A DNA stretch of 61,645 bases from Bin87 sp964347975 (GCA_964347975.1 CAYGAY010000020.1:1-61645); one strand, 5' to 3'. Shown: positions 36,331 to 45,047, counted from the stretch's first letter. Made by a program: numbers and translations. Notes: a model not told the origin generated them from the sequence alone.

Positions 36331-37085
36331 TCCGTCGCCGCTGAGATAAAAATTCGGCGACGCTCCTGGGCGGCGGCAAAGGCAAAGCAGGCCAGAATGT
36401 CCTCATGGGTCAGCTCCGGGAAATCATCCCGAATTTCTCTCTCCGACATCCCCGACGCAAAGTAACCCAGCACATCGCCGACCGTGATGCGCATACCACG
36501 GATGCAGGGCTTTCCGAAGCGCTTGCCCGGCTCAATGGTGATGATTTTAGTGTAATCCACGGAGCCCGGGGCTTGCTCCGCCGCGTTGTCCGACGGACGC
36601 AGCAGCAGTTGCGAGGGTTGCGCGCCCGACAAATTAGCGCCGTCCAAGTTGGTTTGGGTGAGGTCCATCCCGGTAAAGTCGATACCGCTAAGGTCGGCTC
36701 CGCTGAGGTCAGCGTCAATCAGGGTGGCGCCAGCGAGGTTGGCATAGGCAAGGTCGGCGCCGGCACAATTAGCGTCAGTCAGGTCGCAACCGGAGAGGTT
36801 GGCCCCATATAAGTACGCGCCGTTGAGGTTGGCATCCCGCAGGTCAGCTTTATGTAGTGCAGCGTCGCCTAGTATGACGTTCTCCAGGTTGGCCCGGCTA
36901 AGGTTGATGCCGCTCAACACAACGGGCCTTAGCATCCTTTCCTCGTAATTCCTTCGGCGTAGCCTGTGGAACGCATCGCGGAGGTCAGCCCCGGAAAAAT
37001 CCGGTCCAAAATCTTTCCTTTCGCGCCGCGCATTCCAAGCTTGGACGCCCTCAAGTAGCCATTCAATATGTTGCGGGTTAGCCAT
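36327..37085 (-). CDS. Pentapeptide-repeat protein fused to a DUF433 antitoxin domain
   Basis: The protein has 252 residues from the ATG at 37085 (AGAGG eight bases upstream). Residues about 56-155 form pentapeptide repeats (A(N/D)Lxx: GANLSGCDLTDANCAGADLA, GADLSGIDFTGMDL), which fold as a right-handed quadrilateral beta helix. Residues about 178-240 are a DUF433 antitoxin (YTKIITIEPGKRFGKPCIRG, YFASGMSEREIRDDFPELT). DUF433 antitoxins are usually about 75 residues alone; the added beta helix is unusual. It pairs with the DUF5615 toxin downstream. A TATAAT on the minus strand at 37177-37182 may be its promoter. Confidence 0.8.
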   Translation of the reverse strand: MANPQHIEWLLEGVQAWNARRERKDFGPDFSGADLRDAFHRLRRRNYEERMLRPVVLSGINLSRANLENVILGDAALHKADLRDANLNGAYLYGANLSGCDLTDANCAGADLAYANLAGATLIDADLSGADLSGIDFTGMDLTQTNLDGANLSGAQPSQLLLRPSDNAAEQAPGSVDYTKIITIEPGKRFGKPCIRGMRITVGDVLGYFASGMSEREIRDDFPELTHEDILACFAFAAAQERRRIFISAATE

Positions 37086-37196
37086 CACGAAACCTCTGCC
37101 GCGTTAGCAGCCAGTAGATTGCAGCAAAGCTTGTAGCAAATTCTCCGATCGCTGCCGGCCTGTTTCCCGGCGTAAGATTATATTGCCATTTAATAA

Positions 37197-37571
37197 TTAA
37201 TCCCCGACAAACCGCGCCAGCGGGTCGCCGCCGGGCCGGTTTTCGTACCACACAGTCACGGCTGTGCCTTGGATCTGGTGGTCTTTCAGGTGGCCCACCG
37301 ACACGCCCACCCAGCCCTCGGACCGGAACGACCAGCGCCGTCCGTCGGCGTCGGTGATTTGCAGCATATGAAAATGGCGGGGGTTCTCCGGGTTGGCCTC
37401 CACTCGGTGGATGTGTCCGGTTACCTTAGGCAGCCTGGGAAACAAGGTATCGCCATCGCCGTGTCCTCCGGCGCCGGTTGCCGAGCCGTTGTCGCAAGCC
37501 AGGAGACCGGCCAGAACAACGACGCAGATCGCCATGGCGAACCATGGCCGGAATTGAGGTGGCTGGACCAT
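37197..37571 (-). CDS. Small lipoprotein, unknown function
   Basis: The protein has 124 residues. A signal peptide (AMAICVVVLAGLLAC) ends in a lipobox with Cys26 as the lipidation site, so it should be anchored to the outer face of the cytoplasmic membrane. The mature part has VTGHIHRVEANPENPRHFHM and a strand-rich WSFRSEGWVGVSVGHL region, resembling small beta-barrel domains. Several His residues might bind metal; this is speculation. No neighbour suggests a role. Confidence 0.6.
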   Translation of the reverse strand: MVQPPQFRPWFAMAICVVVLAGLLACDNGSATGAGGHGDGDTLFPRLPKVTGHIHRVEANPENPRHFHMLQITDADGRRWSFRSEGWVGVSVGHLKDHQIQGTAVTVWYENRPGGDPLARFVGD

Positions 37572-37669
37572 GGGGGCACTCGCTCCGACAACGGGGCGCC
37601 AACCTTCTTAAGATTACATCCATCCATTTACACGGTTCAGGCCCGCGCCAAATTACGGATTACGCTGGC

Positions 37670-37779
37670 CAAATGTCATTCCGAGCGTAGCGAGGAATCC
37701 CGGTAGGGTAGCGCGCACGTTGGCAAACCACGGTCACCCGTAGAACGAGATTGCCACGCTGCGCTCGCAATGACATTTG
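37670..37779. repeat. MITE-like inverted-repeat element
   Basis: The ends AAATGTCATT (37671-37680) and AATGACATTT (37769-37778) are perfect inverted repeats, and the similarity continues inward for about 30 bases (CGAGCGTAGCG / CGCTGCGCTCG). A half copy lies at 5761-5794. It sits in the 330-base gap between the lipoprotein and ctaA, which otherwise shows no gene. Confidence 0.55.
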
Positions 37780-37898
37780 GCACGGGCCTAACACGGTTGG
37801 GCGATTGTAGCAAATACGGCGGCGGTGCTTTATGATAATTGGGTGGCCGCTGACGATGTACGCGGATACTTGGCGGCCCATGTCTTTGAAGATTGCAA

Positions 37899-38894
37899 AT
37901 GGCTGCCATTGGCATTTCTCAACCCGCCGACGCTCCTACCCGGCGACGCCTTACCTGGTTGCAGGGTTTGGCCGCCGCAACGGTAGTCTTCGTGTTCCTG
38001 TTGGTCGTCATCGGCGGGGTGGTCAGGGTCACCGGGTCCGGGCTGGGCTGCCCGGATTGGCCCCTGTGTTACGGCAAAGTTCTGCCGCCCTGGGAATACA
38101 CCGCTGTAATTGAATACACTCACCGATTTGTGGCCTCGGTCATCGTTGGTCCGTTGGTGCTGGTCACCGCGGTGGTGGCTTTGGCGCGTTATCGAAGTGA
38201 TCGCTGGGTGTGGATCCCCGCCGCCATTTCCGTACCGATGTTGATTGTCCAGGGTTTGCTCGGCGGCGTGACGGTGTTGACACACCTGCCCGGAGAGATC
38301 ACCGCCCTGCATCTGGCCACTGCTGAGGCGCTTCTGGCGACGTGTCTTTTTATAATGATCGCCTCGTTTCGCACTCCCATCGCGCTGGCCAGCAGGGAGT
38401 CCTCTGTGGCGGTCGCAAACGGTTACTATCGCTGGGCGATCGCCGGCGCTCTGGGGGTGTATGCCGTCATACTCTCCGGAGCGGTGGTCACGGCCATGGG
38501 CGCGACCGGCGCGTGCGTTACCTGGCCGCTCTGCCAGGGACAGGCGTTTCCTATGCACCACCTGACCGCAGTCCACATGTTCCACCGGTACGTGGTCTTG
38601 GCGCTGGGCGTGTTGCTGATCTATGCGGTATGGCGTTCCGCCGTCGCCAGCGCCAGAGGAACCTCTCTATGGTGGTTGGCAATGCTGTCCATAGTTGCTT
38701 TCGTCGCGCAGATTGCAGTGGGGGCCGCCACCATCTGGCTGGACTTCCAGGCCCACTGGCGCGCGCTGCATTTAACTGCCGCCACCGCCGTATGGACAGC
38801 GGCAGCCGGCATGGCGATAATCGCCTATATGAACGCCCGCACCAAATGGGGCGATGCGCTGTCGTCGGGTTCCATGGAGCGAAATGGCCAGTAG
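37899..38894 (+). CDS. ctaA: Haem A synthase (COX15/CtaA family)
   Basis: The protein has 331 residues with about eight membrane helices. It shows GGVVRVTGSGLGCPDWPLC near the first helix, YTHRFVASVIVGPL (haem-ligand His), HLPGEITALHLATAEALLA and GACVTWPLCQGQ with a second Cys pair, and MFHRYVVLALG. It oxidises haem O to haem A in the membrane. The ATG at 37899 is preferred over a TTG two codons upstream. Its end overlaps ctaB by 11 bases. Confidence 0.92.
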   Translation: MAAIGISQPADAPTRRRLTWLQGLAAATVVFVFLLVVIGGVVRVTGSGLGCPDWPLCYGKVLPPWEYTAVIEYTHRFVASVIVGPLVLVTAVVALARYRSDRWVWIPAAISVPMLIVQGLLGGVTVLTHLPGEITALHLATAEALLATCLFIMIASFRTPIALASRESSVAVANGYYRWAIAGALGVYAVILSGAVVTAMGATGACVTWPLCQGQAFPMHHLTAVHMFHRYVVLALGVLLIYAVWRSAVASARGTSLWWLAMLSIVAFVAQIAVGAATIWLDFQAHWRALHLTAATAVWTAAAGMAIIAYMNARTKWGDALSSGSMERNGQ

Positions 38895-39846
38895 CGCGCC
38901 GCAATTCGGGCCTGATGCCAACCCCGCCGAGCCGGACCTGGCGGGGCGCCCCGCAGTTCTGCCCAAACGGCCGACCGTTCTGGCGACAGCCCGAGATTTC
39001 CTGGCGCTGACCAAGCCGAAAATCATCTCGCTGCTGCTGGTAACTGCGGCCGGCGGGATGTTTCTAGCCGAACAGGGCGTACCATCCCTGACCCTCCTGG
39101 CCCTGGTGTGGGCGGGCGGCGCTCTGGCATCCGGCGGCGCCAATGCCGTCAATCATTTCCTGGACCGGGACATCGACCGGGATATGCGGCGCACCCAGGG
39201 CCGGCCGGTAGCTGGAGAACGGGTAGCCCCGCGCTACGCGCTGGCCTTTGGGGTCGCGCTGAACGTGGCTTCTTTCGCGCTGCTGGCCGCGCTGGTGAAC
39301 CTGCTGGCAGCGGGACTGACCATTATCGCCAGTCTTTTCTATGTGTTCGTCTATACAATGTGGCTGAAGCGCACGACTCCCAACAACATAGTGATCGGCG
39401 GCGCAGCCGGGGCCATTCCCCCCGTGGTGGGTTGGGCTGCGGTGACCGGGGGTTTGGATCTGCCGGCGGTCTATCTGTTTGCCATCGTCTTCTTCTGGAC
39501 GCCGCCCCATTTCTGGGCGCTGTCGCTGCTTATTGAAACGGACTACCAACGCGCCGGCGTCCCAATGCTGCCGGTGGTTTCGTCACGACGGCAAACCGCC
39601 CTGCATGTCTTGCTGTACGCCATCGCGTTAACGGGATTGACATTGATGTTTGCCCTGCTCCCGCAGGTAGGTTGGGTGTACACGGCGGCGGCGGCGGCCT
39701 TGGGAGCGCCGTTCATCTGGCTATCGTGGCGGCTTTGGCGACGTGACGAGCGAGGTCGGGCCAAGGCCACATACCTCTATTCGCTGGCCTATCTGGCGCT
39801 GCTTTTTGTGGCCGTGATGGTGGACAGCGTAGTTGCGCCGGCGTAA
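38884..39846 (+). CDS. ctaB: Protohaem IX farnesyltransferase
   Basis: The protein has 320 residues with about nine membrane helices. The UbiA-family Asp-rich motif is NAVNHFLDRDIDRDMRRT, with ALTKPKIISLLL before it. It adds a farnesyl group to haem B, giving haem O for terminal oxidases. GGAG precedes the ATG. With ctaA this points to aerobic respiration with an aa3-type oxidase, which is not in the window. Confidence 0.95.
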   Translation: MASSAPQFGPDANPAEPDLAGRPAVLPKRPTVLATARDFLALTKPKIISLLLVTAAGGMFLAEQGVPSLTLLALVWAGGALASGGANAVNHFLDRDIDRDMRRTQGRPVAGERVAPRYALAFGVALNVASFALLAALVNLLAAGLTIIASLFYVFVYTMWLKRTTPNNIVIGGAAGAIPPVVGWAAVTGGLDLPAVYLFAIVFFWTPPHFWALSLLIETDYQRAGVPMLPVVSSRRQTALHVLLYAIALTGLTLMFALLPQVGWVYTAAAAALGAPFIWLSWRLWRRDERGRAKATYLYSLAYLALLFVAVMVDSVVAPA

Positions 39847-39881
39847 TCAGGCATACCGGCCCGCGCCGCCCAAATCGGCAA

Positions 39882-40143
39882 TCAGCGCCGGAAGTAGTTC
39901 ATAATAGCGTCGTGCAGGATGTCCAGCCGGATGTTGCAGTACTCGTGAACCAGCCGGTGGCGCATCCCAATCAGGCGCGGCCAGTCAATTTGCGGGTATC
40001 CGGACAGGGTGGCATCGTCAGACTTGTAGGCCGCTTCGCCAATGTTCTCCACGAACTTGGCCAAAGCGGCGCTCTTGACCACATCTCGCTCCAATTGCGC
40101 CAGGCTATCGCCATTGACCCGGCGGAGGACCTGTGTGCCTGGG
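39882..40143 (-). pseudogene. HepT-like HEPN toxin fragment (N-terminally truncated)
   Basis: The last about 85 codons encode a HepT/DUF86 core: AALAKFVENIGEAAYKSD, PQIDWPRLIGMRHRLVHEY with the RNase motif R-x4-H-x-Y, and a C-terminal helix. The first 15-25 residues of the family are missing; the upstream frame is replaced by sequence antisense to transposase debris. No MNT antitoxin gene is adjacent. Likely broken by the mobile element next to it. Confidence 0.6.
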
Positions 40144-40167
40144 GGATGGCGCGCCAGCCAATTGGAA

Positions 40168-40618
40168 CCAGTTCGGACTGCATTTCCCCCGCCGGGTGGA
40201 GGCGCTGGACTGGTATCACGCCGTAGCGCATCTATGGGCCGGGGCCAGGGAGCGGTGGGCGAGGACAGCGCCCAGGTAGCGGCCGGGGTGGCGGCCCGCA
40301 AGGAGGACTTGTGGCCGGGTGAGGTGGCGGCGGCGCTGACTGCGCTGCAAGCTGGGGGAGCAACATCGGAGGTCCCTTACTTCGCGACCAAATCAGCATC
40401 GAATGCGCTACGCCCAGTTCCGCGCTCAAGGCTACCTTATCGGCAGCGGCACGGTGGAGAGCGCCTGCAAGCGGGTAATTGCGGCGCGGCTCAAGCAGGC
40501 GGGGATGCGTTGGAGCAAGGCCGGGGCTCAGGCAGGGCTCAATTTGCGAACCCACCTGCTCGGTGGCCGCTGGTACGCCATCTGGCCTCTCACTCATCCC
40601 CAACCCAGTCCTGCCTAA
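40168..40618 (+). mobile_element. ISKra4-family transposase remnant
   Basis: Pieces of an ISKra4-type transposase C-terminus are spread over shifted frames: RVEALDWYHAVAHLWAGA, then VAARKEDLWPGEVAAALTAL, then MRYAQFRAQGYLIGSGTVES, ACKRVIAARLKQAGMRWSKA and HLLGGRW. At least two frameshifts separate them, so the element is inactive. Inverted-repeat ends were not identified. Confidence 0.65.
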
Positions 40619-40649
40619 ATCTTGGCGCGCACCCCCGCCGCATCCTTCG

Positions 40650-40678
40650 TTGACACTGCCACCGCCGGCCCGTACACT
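40650..40678 (+). promoter_or_regulatory. Sigma-70-type promoter for the 80-residue conserved protein
   Basis: A perfect -35 TTGACA at 40650-40655, a 17-base spacer and TACACT at 40673-40678. The leader would be about 65 bases and carries GAGGAGG before the ATG at 40749. Confidence 0.6.
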
Positions 40679-40748
40679 GCGAAAGCAACCTAATTTCTGG
40701 TGACCAGTGCGATCGGCGCTCCGCTGCGCCACGAGGAGGTAACCGCAG

Positions 40749-40991
40749 ATGAGCTTTGACTTGTACGAAAAAGGTATGAAAGTAGAAGCTACCGCCGATT
40801 TTGAAGTCCGTGAAGTCATGGCGTCGCCGGTGGGTTCTTCCGTCCGCAGCATCTCCGCCGGCGATGTGGGAGAAGTCCGCGAAAAGCGCACCATCGGCCC
40901 GGCCACGTGGCTGATCGTCTATTTTGACAGCGTGAAACGCCAGATCAACGTGGACGACACCAACATCGGCAACATCAAACCCGTGGAATAA
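40749..40991 (+). CDS. Small conserved protein with SH3-like beta pattern
   Basis: The protein has 80 residues preceded by an optimal GAGGAGGT. It is strand-rich (VEATADFEVREVM, SISAGDVGEVREKRT, TWLIVYFDSVKRQINVDD), consistent with an SH3-like or KOW-like barrel. No enzymatic residues are seen. The strong promoter and ribosome binding site suggest high expression. The HAD gene follows 17 bases later. Function unknown. Confidence 0.65.
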   Translation: MSFDLYEKGMKVEATADFEVREVMASPVGSSVRSISAGDVGEVREKRTIGPATWLIVYFDSVKRQINVDDTNIGNIKPVE

Positions 40992-41007
40992 TCTGGAACG
41001 CCGCTCT

Positions 41008-41736
41008 ATGACCACCAATCCCATCGCCCAGGTGAACACCCTGGCCTTTGACATCTTCGGCACGGTGCTGGACCTGGGCGGTAGCTTGTCCGGGTCGGCG
41101 GGCGAGTTTCTCGCCGAGCGCGGCTCACCGGTTACAGGGGACGATTTTTGGGCCGATTGGCGTGGGCGCCAACGTATCGAGCAGTACCAGGACAACCTAT
41201 TCATGCTGGGCCACAGCGGGTACCGGGAAACCTGCCGGCGCTCCTTCATCTACTGCCTTCGTCTGCATAACGTCGATTTTGAATACGACGACGTGGCGGA
41301 TTTTATGGGAGTGTACGACCATTTGCGTCCCTACGACGACGCCATATTGGGCCTGCGTCGCCTGTCCGACAGCGGACGCTTCCGTCTCGTTGCCCTGTCC
41401 AACGGGGAGCAAGAATACCTGGAGCAACTGGCGGCAAACAACATCGGCATCCCATTCGATCACGTAATCTCGGTGGAGAATGCGGGAGTATTCAAGCCCC
41501 ATCCCGCCGTATATCGCACCGCTGCGCACATTCTGGGCAAAGCGCCCGCCGAAATTATGATGGTGGCAGCGCACTCTTTCGACATCACCGGGGCGCGGGC
41601 TTGCGGTTTTCGGGCCGCTTACGTGAACCGTTACGACCTGCCCAACGAGGAATCAACGTACCTGCCCGATTTCGAGGTGGCGGATTTCAACCAGTTGGCC
41701 GACCGTCTGCTGTCGTCTCCGGACCAAAACGTTTAG
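41008..41736 (+). CDS. HAD-superfamily hydrolase, haloacid dehalogenase type II
   Basis: The protein has 242 residues. Motif I is FDIFGTVLD with Asp15 as nucleophile, motif II ALSNGE, motif III lysine in GVFKPHPAVYRTA, and motif IV around MVAAHSFDITGARACGF. This pattern (SNG, KPHP, HSFDxxGA) is characteristic of 2-haloacid dehalogenases. It would hydrolyse the carbon-halogen bond of small 2-haloacids, or have a broader phosphatase role. An MFS transporter lies 15 bases downstream. Confidence 0.88.
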   Translation: MTTNPIAQVNTLAFDIFGTVLDLGGSLSGSAGEFLAERGSPVTGDDFWADWRGRQRIEQYQDNLFMLGHSGYRETCRRSFIYCLRLHNVDFEYDDVADFMGVYDHLRPYDDAILGLRRLSDSGRFRLVALSNGEQEYLEQLAANNIGIPFDHVISVENAGVFKPHPAVYRTAAHILGKAPAEIMMVAAHSFDITGARACGFRAAYVNRYDLPNEESTYLPDFEVADFNQLADRLLSSPDQNV

Positions 41737-41751
41737 GACGCCAACTGATCC

Positions 41752-42987
41752 ATGGCCGCCGTAGCCTCCGCCGGTCGGCTTCGCGCTTTCTCCGCTTTGC
41801 GGCACCGGGATTTCCGCCTGTTCTTCCTGAACATTGGGGTTCAGTCCTTCGGGCAGGGCATCCAGTTTCTGGGCATCGGATTCCTGATACTGGACCTCAC
41901 CGGCGAGAAGACATCGCTGGGCTTTGCCGTTAGCTTATTTGGCGTTTCCAATCTGTTCTTCACATTTGTCGGTGGAGTCATCGCCGACCGGGTGGACCGC
42001 AAGCTTTTCCTGATCTGCTGTGTGCTGGGCAACGCGGTCATCACCATCGGCCTCGCTGTCCTGGCCTTGACCGGGCTGGCCCAGATGTGGCACGTGTACA
42101 CCGTCGTTTTCATCCTGGGCGGATTGATGGCAGTGCAGATGCCGGCCCGGTTCGCGCTGGCCGCCGACCTGGTGCCCCGGGAAGAGATGATGAACGCGGT
42201 GGCCCTGCACACGTCGATTGGCCAAATCGGCAACATGACGGGCCCTCTGGTCGGGGGTTGGGCGATCCAATATATTGACACTTGGGCCGGCATCATGATC
42301 AACGGCGTCAGTTATCTGCTGGGCATCGTATTCCTGTTCATGATGTCCCGTCCGGCCGTCGCCACGCGCCGCGGCTCGTCGCCCATCAGCGATTTTGTCG
42401 GCGGATTCAACCACGCGATACACACGCCCATGGCCGCCGTGCTGATTTTTCTGTCTGCCACCTTCGGCTTTTTCGGCATGGCTTATATGCAGGTGGTTCC
42501 CGCCTTCACGACCGAATTCCTCAGGGTCGGCGAGTTACAGGCTGGCATCTTCATGATGTTCCGGGGGGCCGGAGCCTTCATGGGATCGATGGTTGTGGCC
42601 AGCTGGGGCCACACCAGGAACAAGGGATTGCTGATGTACCTCCAGCTCATCATTTGCAGCCTCGCGCTCATCGCCATGGGCTGGTCCCAGTGGTTCTGGG
42701 CGGCGTGCGCCCTGGTCGCGCTGGTGGGATCCACCAGCATCGGCGGCTTCTGGCCGGTATCCAGCTCGCTGATGCAGCTGACCACCGCTCCCGATATGCG
42801 CGGGCGGATGATGGCGATGATGCAGTTGGCGCCGGTTTTCCATTTCCTGGGCGCGTGGCCACTCACCTGGCTCGCCCAGATCTACGGCTGGTCGGTAGCC
42901 ATCACCAGCGGAGCGGCGGCGCTGCTGGTCATTTCGGTGGCCGGCTGGATGTACCGGCCTATGGTGCGGCGGATGAACGAGATTTGA
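41752..42987 (+). CDS. MFS transporter
   Basis: The protein has 411 residues and about twelve membrane helices. A characteristic loop VGGVIADRVDRKLFLICCV between helices 2 and 3 matches the MFS signature GxxxDRxxRK, and PARFALAADLVPREEMMNAV is typical of the enterobactin-exporter/drug-efflux MFS subfamily. It would export or import a small molecule with protons. It follows the HAD gene and may serve the same substrate, but this is only by position. Confidence 0.88.
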   Translation: MAAVASAGRLRAFSALRHRDFRLFFLNIGVQSFGQGIQFLGIGFLILDLTGEKTSLGFAVSLFGVSNLFFTFVGGVIADRVDRKLFLICCVLGNAVITIGLAVLALTGLAQMWHVYTVVFILGGLMAVQMPARFALAADLVPREEMMNAVALHTSIGQIGNMTGPLVGGWAIQYIDTWAGIMINGVSYLLGIVFLFMMSRPAVATRRGSSPISDFVGGFNHAIHTPMAAVLIFLSATFGFFGMAYMQVVPAFTTEFLRVGELQAGIFMMFRGAGAFMGSMVVASWGHTRNKGLLMYLQLIICSLALIAMGWSQWFWAACALVALVGSTSIGGFWPVSSSLMQLTTAPDMRGRMMAMMQLAPVFHFLGAWPLTWLAQIYGWSVAITSGAAALLVISVAGWMYRPMVRRMNEI

Positions 42988-43073
42988 GGTCAGGCCGGTG
43001 ACGTCTTGCGGTGGCCCCTGCCGGCAGAGGCATGACATACTGCCGCCAACACCATTCACAAGGGAGCGTAAAT

Positions 43074-43428
43074 ATGGAAACCATTACGCTGGCTGATTGC
43101 ATCCTGTAGGGCTTCCTGGCATTCATAGGTCTGGTGCAGCTCGCGATGCTGGTCGCACTGTTACGGCAATCTCGTGACATCGGCGAAATAAAAGGCGACA
43201 TCAGGGGGGATTAACAGACGACTTGACGATCTGACCGTCCGGGTTGAAGGGCTGGAGCAAACCGTAATGGCGTTGGCCGGAAAAATCGGCGAACACACTG
43301 GAGAAATCGGCGAAATCAAGGGGCTACTCCTCTCCCGGCACCAGAAGGTGGATATGCTCATGCGCCACCGCCACGACGAAAATACCGGCCAGGTAATCCT
43401 CACTCCCAACGAAGTCGCCGCCGATTAG
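43074..43428 (+). pseudogene. Broken small membrane/coiled-coil protein
   Basis: An ATG at 43074 opens METITLADCIL then meets a TAG at 43107-43109. After the stop the same frame continues as a membrane helix (FLAFIGLVQLAMLVALL) and QSRDIGEIKGDI, then a one-base slip in a run of six G (43204-43209) leads to RRLDDLTVRVEGLEQTVMAL, GEHTGEIGEIKGLLL and an ending NEVAAD. This would be a small membrane-anchored coiled-coil protein if repaired. Two independent lesions suggest a real pseudogene. Confidence 0.5.
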
Positions 43429-43450
43429 ATCCGCGCAACATCCGGCATCC

Positions 43451-43479
43451 TTGCCCGCCAACGGCGATTATCGTATATT
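43451..43479 (+). promoter_or_regulatory. Promoter for the VOC protein
   Basis: TTGCCC at 43451-43456, a 17-base spacer, and TATATT at 43474-43479. A leader of about 38 bases would carry AAGGAG before the ATG at 43524. Confidence 0.5.
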
Positions 43480-43523
43480 ACCCGCCAACAGGCGCCCATC
43501 TTCATCAAATAAGGAGCACTGAA

Positions 43524-43973
43524 ATGGTCAAACCCAAGCAAGTCGGTCACCTCGTCATCAACGTTTCCGACGTCGCGGCTTCCACCAAGTTTTACACCGA
43601 GATCCTCGGTTTCGAGATCGCAGTCTCGCGCCCCACCGCAACCTTCCTGACCTGCGGCGAGATCCACCACGATCTGGCCCTGTTCCAGGCTTCCGAGGAC
43701 TCCCCGACGGTGGGCAAGGGCCACATCGGCCTGAACCACTTCGCCGTCCAGGTCGAGGACTACGATTCCCTGCGGGACCTCTATCACACCCTGCTGGAAC
43801 ACGACGTCAAGGTGGACCGCACCACCGACCACGGCATGACCGGCAGCGTCTATTTCGAGGACCCGGACGGCAACGGTATCGAGTTCTACTACGACAAGTT
43901 CGATACCGCTGCGGAAGGGCTTGCCGAAATGCGTCGCGAGGGACGAGAGAACACTGTGCTGGTCATCGACTAG
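43524..43973 (+). CDS. VOC family protein (extradiol dioxygenase / glyoxalase fold)
   Basis: The protein has 149 residues. It has two beta-alpha-beta-beta-beta modules: VGHLVINVSDVAASTKFYTE with a metal-ligand His at 9, then GLNHFAVQVEDYDSLRDLY with a second His, and DPDGNGIEFYYDKF with the Glu ligand. This fits a metal-dependent dioxygenase or glyoxalase-like enzyme. A promoter and a good ribosome binding site precede it, and a strong bidirectional hairpin terminator follows. Codon use is very biased to C/G at third positions, as for well-expressed genes. Confidence 0.88.
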   Translation: MVKPKQVGHLVINVSDVAASTKFYTEILGFEIAVSRPTATFLTCGEIHHDLALFQASEDSPTVGKGHIGLNHFAVQVEDYDSLRDLYHTLLEHDVKVDRTTDHGMTGSVYFEDPDGNGIEFYYDKFDTAAEGLAEMRREGRENTVLVID

Positions 43974-43996
43974 GTTCCGAAAACTCCAGCCAAAGT

Positions 43997-44025
43997 GCAG
44001 GGGCGGGTTTGAAACCCGCCCCTGC
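43997..44025. terminator. Bidirectional hairpin terminator
   Basis: The arms GCAGGGGCGGGTTT and AAACCCGCCCCTGC pair perfectly over 14 bases around a single G. It sits between the convergent VOC and PAC2 genes. A near-identical hairpin lies at 49469-49499. Confidence 0.65.
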
Positions 44026-44054
44026 TGGTATCCAAATAGCTCGGGGCAGCCGGG

Positions 44055-45026
44055 TCAGCGCGCCCCGGCCAGGTCGTCATTGTCGTCGTCCGGCAGGTCA
44101 AACTGTCCCAGGATGTCGGCCAAGGCGCCCTCGATAGTAGGGTCGAGTTCTACCGGTTCCTCGAAGGGCTGGAACTGGTAGTCGTTACGCACCCGGTCTA
44201 TGTAACGCCGCGCTTCCTCATTGCGTTGAGCCACCCGGTCCAGGGATTCCAGGAGCCGGTTGGCTTCCTCCTCGTAGCGGGGCCGCAGATCGGACAGGTC
44301 AATATCCAACGAATACAAGGCCCGCAGCCGGCGCATGATGTCATAAAAGGCCCGGTGGTCGGTGGTGATCCCCAGTTGTCCGCCGCTTCTGCCGCTAAAC
44401 GGGAACATCGGAGCCATCGCGCCAACCCGCACCATCTCCACGTCGGGATGCCGGTAGTGGGCGATGCTCACCAACGCCATCCCCACCGTCGGCCCCTGGC
44501 GCTGCTGCGAACCGTAGCTTGAGAAAAGCATCCCGTGCTGCCTCAGAACCTCGGCCATTGATGCCTTGCTGTACACGCACGACACTCGTCGCTCCAGCTC
44601 CGGCGGCGCCGGGCCGTTGTAACCCTCAACTGCCGCGATTTGCGGGTTGCCCAAGGCGGCCGTCGCCTCAAAGAAGGCGTCGCCATACAGGTCAATGCGA
44701 TACCAGGGTTCCACACCCAGGAAAATCACCACGCCATCGCCAGCGTCCCAGAATCCGTTATCCCACTGCAAGGGGCGGCTGGGCAGACCGTCATCAAAGG
44801 CGGCCCGGGGCCGGTACATATCATGAGTGCCCGCCACCTGGAAGGGGAAGCACATCCGCGAAATTTCGTCGGTCATGCGGCCGATGCGCCGCGCCGACAG
44901 CTTGTCGATGAGCCAGCGCGGCATTCCACTGGATATGTTGCCGCCGTCCGACCATTGCCGCCGCCAGCCAGCGATAAGCACCCTGGCCTGCGGAGTTTCG
45001 TCCAGCGCGATCAGCGGTTCGGCCAT
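44055..45026 (-). CDS. PAC2 family protein
   Basis: The protein has 323 residues. It opens with ARVLIAGWRRQWSDGGNISS and RWLIDKLSARRIGRM, then EPWYRIDLYGDAFFEATAAL and PTVGMALVSIAHYR, matching the PAC2 family (proteasome-assembly-chaperone-like fold). The C-terminal 90 residues are helical and acidic, ending DLPDDDNDDLAGAR. In bacteria its function is unknown, but in actinobacteria relatives accompany proteasome or ATP-grasp genes. GAGGAGGG precedes the ATG. Confidence 0.72.
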   Translation of the reverse strand: MAEPLIALDETPQARVLIAGWRRQWSDGGNISSGMPRWLIDKLSARRIGRMTDEISRMCFPFQVAGTHDMYRPRAAFDDGLPSRPLQWDNGFWDAGDGVVIFLGVEPWYRIDLYGDAFFEATAALGNPQIAAVEGYNGPAPPELERRVSCVYSKASMAEVLRQHGMLFSSYGSQQRQGPTVGMALVSIAHYRHPDVEMVRVGAMAPMFPFSGRSGGQLGITTDHRAFYDIMRRLRALYSLDIDLSDLRPRYEEEANRLLESLDRVAQRNEEARRYIDRVRNDYQFQPFEEPVELDPTIEGALADILGQFDLPDDDNDDLAGAR

Positions 45027-45047
45027 GATTCCCTCCTCACGGCGTCC

